Of a DNA stretch of 64,000 nt, positions 26,728 through 35,738 are shown one piece after another. The notes beneath the pieces are model-generated. The model was not told the DNA's origin and did no database searches. It saw nothing but the letters and a program-made list of their open reading frames with translations. The translations under genes were made by a program, and so were the position numbers. Every line of letters starts with the position of its first letter. Position 1 is the first letter of the stretch. The stretch comes from Flavihumibacter sp. UBA7668 (lineage in GTDB: Bacteria; Bacteroidota; Bacteroidia; Chitinophagales; Chitinophagaceae): assembly GCF_002483205.1 (NCBI RefSeq), contig NZ_DLHM01000007.1, positions 1,050,091 to 1,114,090 of the forward strand. Direction: 5' to 3'.

Positions 26728-29124
26728 ATGATTCGAAATTACCTGCTCATAACGCTACGGAACCTTAAACGCAATAAGGTTTATTCCCTGATCAATATTC
26801 TGGGACTGAGTTTTGGATTGGCTGCTGCCATTTTGATCCTATTGTATGTTAAAGACGAAGTCAGCTATGATCGATTTCATACCCAATTAGACCAAACCTA
26901 TCGAATTTGTAACGAAAGCATCAACGAGGAAACGAATGAAACCCGAAGAAGCGCAATAACCGGGTATTTTCAGGGTCCCCGTTTTGCTGCTTCCGTACCT
27001 GAAATCAAGTATTTCTCCCGATACCAGCATCGGAATGTGGACATTAAAAAACAAACAGAAATCAAATCTCAGGAGGTGTTTTACACCGATTCGGTTTTCC
27101 TGAAAATGTTCAGTTTCCCCCTCATTAGCGGAAACCCGGCCACAGCTCTTCTAAATAAACGATCCGCTGTTATTTCGGAAAAAATGGCCATCGAACAGTT
27201 TGGGAATTCTGAAGCAGTAGGCAAAAACATCCTCATTAAAGAAGAAGGTGATAAATTCGAACCCTATACCGTTACTGCAGTAGCGAAAAATTGTCCCCAA
27301 AATTCAACCATAAAGTTTGATATCCTGCTTCCTATACAAGTATCTCCGGAAGACCAAACCAATGATGAAAACTGGTTCAATTTTTTCCTGAATACTTTTG
27401 TAGTTCTGCATCCCGGAGCCGATAAAGCTGTAGTTGAGAAAAAAATCCAGGCTGTATTCGACAAAGAAGCCAGGCCGATTATGAAAGTACTATCCGAAAA
27501 ATACGGGGTAAAACTTTCCACTACCTACGGTCTCCAGCCATTTGCAGAAATTCATCTCAGCAAAGACCTCGGTGCCGAAAATGGATTAACAGGGGCCAGT
27601 AACCCCATGTATTCCTATATACTTACCGGTATCGCCATCTTTATATTATTGATCGCCTGTATCAATTTCGTTAATCTAACGGTTGCACGTTCCGTTAAAC
27701 GTGCAAAAGAGATCGGCATACGCAAAGTAGTGGGTAGTAATCGCGCCCAGCTGATTGTGCAATTTCTGGGAGAATCGGTGCTGCTTTGCCTGTTATCCTT
27801 CCTGCTGGCACTTGTTCTTTCGCAAGGACTTCTCGGTTTTTTTAACCAGCTATCAAATAAAGCATTATCACTTTCCTACCTGCTGGATCTGAAACTTGTA
27901 GCTGGATTTTTCGGGCTGTTTTTAATCACTTCACTGCTCGCTGGTTTTTACCCTGCTCTGGTATTATCCGGATATGACCCCGTAAAAACATTGTACAACC
28001 GATTTAATCTGGCAGGAAAAAACTACCTGCAAAAAACTTTGGTTGTTGTACAATTTGCACTGGCATCTTTTCTGATAATTGCCACACTTACGATTTATTC
28101 GCAATTCGAATACCTCACCACTTTCGAAACCGGGGTGGACGAAACAAACCTGGTAATGGTAAATAACTGGAACATACAGCACAAAAAAGCTGATCTGGTA
28201 CGAAATCAGCTGAAACAACATCCCTCCATCCAGGATGTCACCTTTAAAAACGGCGGTTCATGGGGTACCCGCGCAAAAGTGAACGGCGATCAACAGATTC
28301 AATTCGCGTATGAGTCCGTAGGTGTGAATTACCTGCCACTCCTCAAAATCCAAATTAAGGAAGGCCGGAATTTCTCGGCTGATTTACCTACCGACTCAAC
28401 CAAATCTGTATTGGTGAATGAAACCTTCGCAAAAGAAGCAGGCTGGACCAACCCCATTGGAAAAGAGGTTGATTTCTGGTATCGTGAAGAAAAATATACT
28501 GTCATCGGGGTTGTGAAGGATTACCACTATCAGTCGCTCCAGGAAAAAATCGGACCCCAGCTCTTTACAATGAAGCCGGAAAACCAGTATGGTCTTGCTT
28601 TAATTAAGATTGCACCCGGATCGGCAACGGCATCCCTTCAGCATATTGAAAAAACATTCAAATCAACCTTCCCTTTTGATCCCTATTCCTATCGGTTTAT
28701 GGATGAAGCCAATCTGCAGAATTATGAGTCGGAAGATCGATGGAAAAAAATCATGTTGTTCAGTGCTGTTATCACCATATTCGTTTCCTGTATCGGTTTG
28801 TTCGGGTTAGCCGTTTTAGCGACGGAAAAGCGGACTAAAGAAATTGGTATCCGCAAGGTTCTGGGAGCGTCTGTTCAACAGGTTGCCACCATTTTATCGC
28901 GGGATTTCCTGCTGCTGGTGGTAATTTCCCTTCTTATTTCCCTTCCTCTTGCCTGGATGGCTGCTAACAAATGGCTGGAAAACTACCCCTATCGGATTCA
29001 ACTTGGTTGGAGCCTGTTTGCCATAGGTGCCTTGCTTGTAATTGGAATTGCACTATTGACAGTAAGCTTTCAATCAATCAAAGCAGCCCTTCAAAACCCG
29101 GTAAGGAGCCTGAAAGTGGACTAA
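26728..29124 (+). CDS. ABC transporter permease, MacB/FtsX type
   Basis: 798 residues from the ATG at 26728, preceded by an AGGA-type ribosome site (gaaggaaatctatg) and followed by MIRNYLLITLRNLKRNKVYS, the usual start of this family. Two repeats each have a periplasmic core domain and FtsX helices: helix near residue 20-42, MacB core to about 270, three helices near 280-420, second core to about 660, and three final helices near 670-790. The signatures KRAKEIGIRKVVGSNRAQ and KRTKEIGIRKVLGAS flank the FtsX domains. Such proteins export peptides, lipoproteins or antimicrobials. No ATPase gene is adjacent. Confidence 0.9.
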   Translation: MIRNYLLITLRNLKRNKVYSLINILGLSFGLAAAILILLYVKDEVSYDRFHTQLDQTYRICNESINEETNETRRSAITGYFQGPRFAASVPEIKYFSRYQHRNVDIKKQTEIKSQEVFYTDSVFLKMFSFPLISGNPATALLNKRSAVISEKMAIEQFGNSEAVGKNILIKEEGDKFEPYTVTAVAKNCPQNSTIKFDILLPIQVSPEDQTNDENWFNFFLNTFVVLHPGADKAVVEKKIQAVFDKEARPIMKVLSEKYGVKLSTTYGLQPFAEIHLSKDLGAENGLTGASNPMYSYILTGIAIFILLIACINFVNLTVARSVKRAKEIGIRKVVGSNRAQLIVQFLGESVLLCLLSFLLALVLSQGLLGFFNQLSNKALSLSYLLDLKLVAGFFGLFLITSLLAGFYPALVLSGYDPVKTLYNRFNLAGKNYLQKTLVVVQFALASFLIIATLTIYSQFEYLTTFETGVDETNLVMVNNWNIQHKKADLVRNQLKQHPSIQDVTFKNGGSWGTRAKVNGDQQIQFAYESVGVNYLPLLKIQIKEGRNFSADLPTDSTKSVLVNETFAKEAGWTNPIGKEVDFWYREEKYTVIGVVKDYHYQSLQEKIGPQLFTMKPENQYGLALIKIAPGSATASLQHIEKTFKSTFPFDPYSYRFMDEANLQNYESEDRWKKIMLFSAVITIFVSCIGLFGLAVLATEKRTKEIGIRKVLGASVQQVATILSRDFLLLVVISLLISLPLAWMAANKWLENYPYRIQLGWSLFAIGALLVIGIALLTVSFQSIKAALQNPVRSLKVD

Positions 29125-29167
29125 TTTTTTCGTTACTTGCGGTTTGAAATTGACCAGCAAACCGTAC

Positions 29168-30361
29168 ATGAACGAACATCCATCATACCAGGAGGCATTT
29201 GAAGAACGCAAAGCAGCCGTACTCATTCCTACCTACAATAATGCGGGTAGCCTGGCTGCCGTGCTTCGCGATGTATTATCCTATACCAATTCCATTCTGG
29301 TTGTAAACGATGGTTCTACAGATCAAACCGCTTCTCTTCTTCAGGAGTTTCCACAGGTTCAACTGATAGGCTATGAACAAAACCGTGGAAAAGGGTGGGC
29401 CCTGAGGAAAGGATTTGAAAAAGCAAGACAGCTTGGGTATCAATATGTTATCACCCTGGATGCAGACGGACAACATTTTGCCAAAGACCTGCCCACTTTA
29501 TTGTTCAGTATTGATCAGCATCCTGCAACCATCGTCGTTGGAGCGCGAAACCTTCAACAGGAAAATGTTCCCGGAAAAAGCAGCTTTGGGAACCGGTTTT
29601 CCAATTTCTGGTTCTGGTTATATACTGGTCAAAAGGCACCAGATACCCAAAGTGGGTATCGCCTTTATCCCATTAAAGCGATGGAAAAAATCCGCTTCTA
29701 CACCCGTAAATACGAGTTTGAAGTTGAGGTACTGGTTCGATCTGTCTGGAACGGACTGAAGGTTGCCTTCGTGCCTATCCGCGTTTATTACCCGCCGGCT
29801 GAAGAACGGGTTTCGCATTTCCGCCCCTTTCGTGATTTTTCAAGAATCAGTGTCTTAAATACCGTGCTTTTTTTTATCGCATTCCTTTATATCAAACCCC
29901 GAAACTTTTTTCGTTCCCTTTTTAGTAAAGAAAAAAGAGCCGCTCTGCTGAATGAATTATTGGAATCGGATCATACCCATGAAAGAAAAGCCGTATCCAT
30001 TGGGTTTGGTGTTTTCATGGGCATTGTACCAATTTGGGGATTTCAACTGATTGTGGCTATTTTTTTATCGGTGCTGCTGAAACTCAACAAAGCTCTTGTA
30101 ATTACAGCAGCCAATATCAGTATTCCTCCAATGATTCCCTTTATTTTGTATGGGAGTTTTCTGGCTGGCGCTCCCTGGATGGGTGATAAGGCAAGTTCCG
30201 TTCCCCTGCCAGGAGATCTCAGTCTCGATTCGATTAAAGTAAACCTGCAACAATATATAACCGGAAGCCTTACACTTGCGGTAATTGCCGGTGGCTTATT
30301 CGGGCTCGTCTCCTACATTTTTATGAAATTGATGAACAAAAAAACCGGACCTGCTTTATAG
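29168..30361 (+). CDS. GT2 glycosyltransferase fused to DUF2062 membrane domain
   Basis: 397 residues from the ATG at 29168. The GT2 domain shows AVLIPTYNNAGSLAAVL near 22, VVNDGSTDQTASLL near 48, and the DxD site LDADGQHF near 98, resembling polyprenyl-phosphate-mannose-type transferases. DQTASLLQEF and DTQSGYRLYP near 167 are further family marks. The C-terminal 130 residues are DUF2062 (HERKAVSIGFGVFMGIVPIWG, AANISIPPMIPFILYGSF) with three or four helices. It begins block A of the pigment locus, 6 bp before the exporter fusion gene. Known aryl-polyene loci carry similar transferases; the acceptor here is not known. Confidence 0.88.
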   Translation: MNEHPSYQEAFEERKAAVLIPTYNNAGSLAAVLRDVLSYTNSILVVNDGSTDQTASLLQEFPQVQLIGYEQNRGKGWALRKGFEKARQLGYQYVITLDADGQHFAKDLPTLLFSIDQHPATIVVGARNLQQENVPGKSSFGNRFSNFWFWLYTGQKAPDTQSGYRLYPIKAMEKIRFYTRKYEFEVEVLVRSVWNGLKVAFVPIRVYYPPAEERVSHFRPFRDFSRISVLNTVLFFIAFLYIKPRNFFRSLFSKEKRAALLNELLESDHTHERKAVSIGFGVFMGIVPIWGFQLIVAIFLSVLLKLNKALVITAANISIPPMIPFILYGSFLAGAPWMGDKASSVPLPGDLSLDSIKVNLQQYITGSLTLAVIAGGLFGLVSYIFMKLMNKKTGPAL

Positions 30362-30367
30362 GCCTTT

Positions 30368-33300
30368 ATGGATAATCCCTTCGTGCAGATTGATCGCTTT
30401 TTCAGGAAAAACCGGATGATTTTCTGGATAATTTTTCTGGCCTTTATCGGGATTACAGCCGGATTGGCATCGCGTATCCGCCTGGAAGAAGACATCACCA
30501 GTATTATTCCGCGGGATGAAAAAACAAATGCCCTGAATGAAATTTTCCAGCAGTCCAAACTGCTGGACAAAATGATCCTGACGGTTGGCACTAATAGCAA
30601 TGATGCTGCTGATCCCGATTCACTGGTTGCAATTGCAGATGAATTGGCCGATTCCATTTCCAGCCGGCTTGCTCCTTATGTTAAGGAATTAGCCAGCGAA
30701 GTAAAGGAAGAAACCACGCTTCAATTGTTTGATGCCGTTCATGAACACCTGCCAATCTTTCTGGAAGAGCCTGATTATGCGAGCCTGGATTCCCTCCTGC
30801 TTCCAGAAAAAGTAAAAGAAACCCTGGAACGAAATTATGCCACACTGCGCTCGCCAGCCGGACTTGCCTTCAAACAATTCATAGCTAGAGACCCTGCCGG
30901 TATTGCCACACCTGCCCTGAAAAAATTACAGCTGCTTCAATATGACCAGCAATTTGAGCTTTATGATAATCATATTCTAACCAGGGACAGCAAACAGCTC
31001 ATTCTTTTTATAACACCCGTATATCCGAAAAATAATACCGCAGAAAATGCTGTTTTCCTGAAAAAACTGGATCAGGTACTGGCAGAATTCAAGACCCGGT
31101 TTCCTTCTTATTCGGTTACCTATTTCGGAGGAACGGCAGTTGCTGTTGGCAATGCTATACAATTGCGAAAAGATACCCTGATGACGCAAGGGATTACACT
31201 GGTTTTACTGGTGCTGTTTCTGGCGCTTTATTTCCGTAGAATTTTTGCTCCGGTATTAATACTGGTGCCGGCCATTCTGGGGTCATTGCTGGCATTGTCT
31301 GTTCTTGCCCTGACAAAAGGTTCCATTTCAGTTATTGCTCTGGCAACCGGCTCCATCATTCTTGGCATCGCCGTGAATTATTCTCTCCATGTATTTAACC
31401 ATTTCCGGCACCAACCCGATATGGAAAAGGTGTTACGGGATTTAGCACATCCCATGACCATTGGAAGTATAACTACCATTGGAGGATTTCTTTGTTTGCA
31501 ATGGGTACAATCCGAAATGCTTCGTGATTTGGGATTATTTGCAGCCGTCAGTTTACTGGGTGCTTCTCTTTCTTCCCTTATATTTTTACCGCAACTGATA
31601 ACTGGAAAATCCAGTCAGGAAAAACAGAGCGCGTCCACCGGATGGATTGACCGTTTGGCTTCATACCGACTCGAATCCAATAAAAAGCTGGTGCTCTTCA
31701 TTCTGGGACTTACTGTCTTCTTTGCATTTTTTATACGCAAAGTGGGATTTGAACCCGATATGAATAAAATGAATTTCATGTCGGAAAAACTCAGGAAGGC
31801 TGAGCAGGAAGTGAACCGGCTTAATGCCTTTGCTTTACAATCCGTTTACATTGTTTCGAACGGATCAGATTTGCAGGAGGCATTAAAACGAAACGAAAAG
31901 GTTGTACAGCGACTGCATCAATTAGGGGGAACAGGTGTGGTAAAAAAATACTCCGGACTTTCCTCCATCCTGATCTCCGATTCACTACAGGCAGAACGAT
32001 TGAATCGCTGGAAAGCATTCTGGACGCAGGAAAGAAAAACTGCCGTATTGGAACAGGTACAATTGCAGGGGGCGGCAATAGGATTCAGTAAGCAACTGAT
32101 TGAGTCGGTTGATGCAATGCTGCAATATGATTATCAGCCGCTTTCTGATACGGCTGCTATTGCCTTATCGCCCGATTTGCTGGAATCCTATATTCTCGCT
32201 GGCGATACCAGTGCCAAATTAATAACGCTCGTAAAAACAGCGCCGGAGGACAAAGCAGCTCTCTATGCTGAGTTTGATAAAATTGACGGCACTACTGTTT
32301 TGGATATGCAGTATGTAACCGGACGGCTTGTGGATATGGTACGTACTGATTTTAACAGTATCAGCTGGATGGTAGCGGCTATTGTCTTTTTTGTATTATT
32401 GATTTCATTCGGGAGGATTGAGCTAACCCTTATCGCCTTTATTCCTATGTTGATTACCTGGATCTGGATTCTTGGCATCATGGGTTTGTTAGGTATTCAG
32501 TTCAATATTGTCAACATTATTATTTCCGCTCTCATCTTTGGGCTGGGTGATGATTATAGTTTATTTACACTGGATGGATTATTGCAGGAATATAAAAATG
32601 GGAAAAAGAATTTATCCTCGTTCAGGTCATCGATTTTTTTATCAGCGATTACAACAGTAACCGGTTTGGGTGTGCTGATTTTTGCACAACACCCATCTCT
32701 GAAAAGCATTGCGCTAATAGCAATTCTTGGAATAATTTGTGTAGTGCTTATTTCTCAGGTAATGATCCCCTTTCTGTTTAATCTTCTTATTACCCGACGG
32801 GTAAAAAATGGATTGCAACCCTTTACTTTCTGGAGTCTGACGAAATCTATTTTTGCCTTTCTTTATTTTGTTGTTGGATCTTTGGTGTTAACAATTGTTG
32901 GTTTAATCATTGTTAAACTAAATCCTATTGCAGGTGAAAAATCGAAATACCTGTTTCACTGGCTCATGTGTAAATACACCTGGAGTCTGATGTATATCAT
33001 GGGTAATGTCACCAAAAGAATTCATAATCCGGGTGCTGAAAATTTTTCACAACCGGCCGTAATTATCAGCAACCATCAGTCTTTTCTGGATATTCTGTCT
33101 ATTGTGATGTTGCATCCTAAAATAATTCTACTCACCAATGACTGGGTCTGGAATTCGCCCATATTTGGTTTTGTTGTTAAGATGGCCGACTATTTTCCGG
33201 TAAACAAAGGCATTGAAACAAATATGGAGGCCCTGCGTGATCGGGTTAAAAACGGTTATTCCATTGCAGTATTTCCGGAAGGCACCCGTTCCTGCGATGG

Positions 33301-34231
33301 CACGATGAAACGCTTTCATAAGGGCGCATTTTACCTGGCGGAGGAACTTGGGGTGGATCTTCTTCCTGTGGTGCTGCATGGCACGGGATATACAATGAGC
33401 AAGGGAGATTTCATTTTAAAAGACGGAACCATCCATATTGATATCCTTCCACGCATTAAAGTGGATGATATGACTTATGGAGAGGGGTATGCAGAGAAGG
33501 CTAAAAAACTCAGCCGGAAATTCAAAGAATGGTATACCGAACGTAGAGAGCAAAATGAATCAGTGGACTGGTATAGGGAACAATTGAAATACAATTATCT
33601 GTACAAAGGCCCCGTATTGGAGTGGTATATGCGGATAAAAACCGGACTCGAAAAAAACTATGCATTATTTGACCAATTGGTTCCTTCCAGAGGGAAGATA
33701 CTGGATATTGGTTGCGGCTATGGCTTTATGTCAATGATGTTACACTTCAGATCAAAAGATCGTGTTATCACAGCACTGGATTATGATGAAGAAAAAACAA
33801 GTACCGCTCAGCATTGTTTCAGCAGAGGAAATGAATTACAGTTTGTATCAGGAAATGCGCTCGAGTTTTCAATGCAGCAATATGACGCTATTTTAATTTG
33901 TGATGTACTGCATTATCTGCCTTCTTCGGATCAGCAGGCATTGATCCGGAAGGCACTTGATCATTTGAATCCGGGCGCTAAACTCATCATACGTGAAGGC
34001 AATACAGAAATCCGCGACCGGCACAGAGGCACAGAGCTTTCAGAATTCTTTTCCACCCGGGTTTTTGGATTCAATAAAACATCAGCCTATGGATTGTCCT
34101 TTTTATCCGGCGCCACGATTCATGCATTGGCAGCTGAGAAAGGATATACCTGTGAAGAAATAGAAGCTTCCCAACGTACCAGTAATACCGTCTTTGTACT
34201 CCAAAAACCTGCCGTTGCCTATGTTGCCTGA
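30368..34231 (+). CDS. RND/MMPL exporter fused to PlsC-type acyltransferase and SAM methyltransferase
   Basis: 1287 residues, three domains. Residues 1 to about 860 form an MMPL/RND lipid exporter with two sets of helices around periplasmic loops (GITLVLLVLFLALYFRR near 270, ILGIAVNYSLHVFNHF near 330, ALIFGLGDDYSLFTLDGLL near 715). Residues about 870-1070 are a PlsC acyltransferase with the HX4D motif at His903 (NHQSFLD) and FPEGTRS at 969. Residues about 1080-1280 are a class I methyltransferase with LDIGCGYG from 1112. The gene overlaps the oxidoreductase gene by 11 bp. The fusion fits acylation and export of a lipid-linked pigment. Confidence 0.9.
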   Translation: MDNPFVQIDRFFRKNRMIFWIIFLAFIGITAGLASRIRLEEDITSIIPRDEKTNALNEIFQQSKLLDKMILTVGTNSNDAADPDSLVAIADELADSISSRLAPYVKELASEVKEETTLQLFDAVHEHLPIFLEEPDYASLDSLLLPEKVKETLERNYATLRSPAGLAFKQFIARDPAGIATPALKKLQLLQYDQQFELYDNHILTRDSKQLILFITPVYPKNNTAENAVFLKKLDQVLAEFKTRFPSYSVTYFGGTAVAVGNAIQLRKDTLMTQGITLVLLVLFLALYFRRIFAPVLILVPAILGSLLALSVLALTKGSISVIALATGSIILGIAVNYSLHVFNHFRHQPDMEKVLRDLAHPMTIGSITTIGGFLCLQWVQSEMLRDLGLFAAVSLLGASLSSLIFLPQLITGKSSQEKQSASTGWIDRLASYRLESNKKLVLFILGLTVFFAFFIRKVGFEPDMNKMNFMSEKLRKAEQEVNRLNAFALQSVYIVSNGSDLQEALKRNEKVVQRLHQLGGTGVVKKYSGLSSILISDSLQAERLNRWKAFWTQERKTAVLEQVQLQGAAIGFSKQLIESVDAMLQYDYQPLSDTAAIALSPDLLESYILAGDTSAKLITLVKTAPEDKAALYAEFDKIDGTTVLDMQYVTGRLVDMVRTDFNSISWMVAAIVFFVLLISFGRIELTLIAFIPMLITWIWILGIMGLLGIQFNIVNIIISALIFGLGDDYSLFTLDGLLQEYKNGKKNLSSFRSSIFLSAITTVTGLGVLIFAQHPSLKSIALIAILGIICVVLISQVMIPFLFNLLITRRVKNGLQPFTFWSLTKSIFAFLYFVVGSLVLTIVGLIIVKLNPIAGEKSKYLFHWLMCKYTWSLMYIMGNVTKRIHNPGAENFSQPAVIISNHQSFLDILSIVMLHPKIILLTNDWVWNSPIFGFVVKMADYFPVNKGIETNMEALRDRVKNGYSIAVFPEGTRSCDGTMKRFHKGAFYLAEELGVDLLPVVLHGTGYTMSKGDFILKDGTIHIDILPRIKVDDMTYGEGYAEKAKKLSRKFKEWYTERREQNESVDWYREQLKYNYLYKGPVLEWYMRIKTGLEKNYALFDQLVPSRGKILDIGCGYGFMSMMLHFRSKDRVITALDYDEEKTSTAQHCFSRGNELQFVSGNALEFSMQQYDAILICDVLHYLPSSDQQALIRKALDHLNPGAKLIIREGNTEIRDRHRGTELSEFFSTRVFGFNKTSAYGLSFLSGATIHALAAEKGYTCEEIEASQRTSNTVFVLQKPAVAYVA

Positions 34232-35738
34232 GTACGATATAATAATAGTGGGGTCCGGACTTGGTGGCCTGCTTTGCGGCGCCATCCTGGGTAAGGAAGG
34301 ATTCAGGGTTTGTGTACTGGAAAAAAACCGGCAGTATGGTGGCAGTTTGCAAACCTTCTCCAGGGATAAAACACTTTTTGATAGTGGCGTACACTATATT
34401 GGAGGATTGGCACCCGGACAAACACTTGAGCAGGTATTCAACTATCTCGGATTGATGGATGCATTGAAACTTCAGCAACTTGATGTGGATGGATTTGATC
34501 GTATATTTTTTCTCGAAGACGGGTGTGAGTATGCGCTTGCTCAGGGATATGATCGGTTTGCTGCCAGCCTGAAACAGGCATTTCCAGCCGAAGCCGGTGC
34601 AATCGATCAGTATTGCTCCACCATACGTGAGCTCTGTTCAAAATTTCCCATGTACAACCTGCGATCAGGAGAGGGGATGAGCGGGAAAGAGACTGTCATG
34701 GGAATTGATACGCTTAGATTTTTACAATCCATCACCAGGAACCAGCGACTGCAGGAAGTATTGGCTGGAAATAATTTTTTGTATGCAGGTCAGCCTGATA
34801 AGACCCCCTTGTATGTACATGCCCTGGTTGTCAACAGTTATATTGAAAGTGCCTGGAAGATCCTGGATGGCGGATCACAGATAACCAAACAACTGGTGAA
34901 GCTGATACGTTCTACAGGTGGAGATTTGTTCAACCATACAGAAGTAGTGAAACTGGAAGGGGATAAAGAGCGATTAACCATGGTTGTTACCAAAGACGGA
35001 AGGCTGTTTAGGGCGAAGCATTTCATCTCTAATCTTCATCCGAAACGAACAGTAGAAATCACTGAGTCACCACTTCTTAAAACAGCCTATAGAAACAGAA
35101 TTAATCGATTAGCTGATACGGTTTCGAGTTTCTGTCTGAATGCGGTATTGAAGCCTGGAGTAGTCAGGTATCTGAATCACAATTATTACCTGCATCAACC
35201 GGGTGCAGTATGGAGGGCTGTGGAAGCAACTCCGGATGACTGGCCATTATCTGCCGGGGTATTTTTTACGGAAGATGGCAGTCGTCCCGGTTATGCTGAA
35301 TCCGTCAGTATATTAACCTATATGTCGGCCGGCGAATGGGATCCCTGGAAAGAAAGTTTTAATACGGATAGCCAGCAGGGGGAAAGAGGGGCGGACTATC
35401 ATCGCCTTAAAACAGAAAAAGCTGAATTGTTATTGAAGCTGGTGTCAGCCAGATTTCCAGAACTGGTTGAAGCTATCAGTTCCTATTCCTGTGCAACGCC
35501 GCTATCTTTCAGGGATTATATTGGAACAGAAGATGGCAGTTTATACGGCATTGCGAAAGATTACAGAAATCCAATGGCGACGTATCTGCCGACGCGAACC
35601 AAGGTTCCGAATTTATTTTTAACAGGACAGAATGTGTTATTACACGGAATTTTGGGTGTTACAATAACGGCGTTAACCACCTGTTCGGAATTCGTACTGG
35701 TTGAAGGGTTATTGAATAAAATCAGGAATGCAACATGA
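34221..35738 (+). CDS. CrtI/phytoene desaturase-like FAD oxidoreductase
   Basis: 505 residues from the ATG at 34221, which overlaps the exporter fusion stop. The FAD motif DIIIVGSGLGGLLCGAILG begins at residue 5, with VLEKNRQYGGSLQTFSRD closing the dinucleotide fold and DSGVHYIGGL near 60. The C-terminal FAD-binding site NLFLTGQNVLLHGILGVTITA lies near 470. This family includes carotenoid desaturases and retinol saturases, and related genes occur in flexirubin and aryl-polyene loci, where a desaturase or saturase step on the chain is plausible. Its stop overlaps the C45 gene start as ATGA. Confidence 0.87.
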   Translation: MLPEYDIIIVGSGLGGLLCGAILGKEGFRVCVLEKNRQYGGSLQTFSRDKTLFDSGVHYIGGLAPGQTLEQVFNYLGLMDALKLQQLDVDGFDRIFFLEDGCEYALAQGYDRFAASLKQAFPAEAGAIDQYCSTIRELCSKFPMYNLRSGEGMSGKETVMGIDTLRFLQSITRNQRLQEVLAGNNFLYAGQPDKTPLYVHALVVNSYIESAWKILDGGSQITKQLVKLIRSTGGDLFNHTEVVKLEGDKERLTMVVTKDGRLFRAKHFISNLHPKRTVEITESPLLKTAYRNRINRLADTVSSFCLNAVLKPGVVRYLNHNYYLHQPGAVWRAVEATPDDWPLSAGVFFTEDGSRPGYAESVSILTYMSAGEWDPWKESFNTDSQQGERGADYHRLKTEKAELLLKLVSARFPELVEAISSYSCATPLSFRDYIGTEDGSLYGIAKDYRNPMATYLPTRTKVPNLFLTGQNVLLHGILGVTITALTTCSEFVLVEGLLNKIRNAT

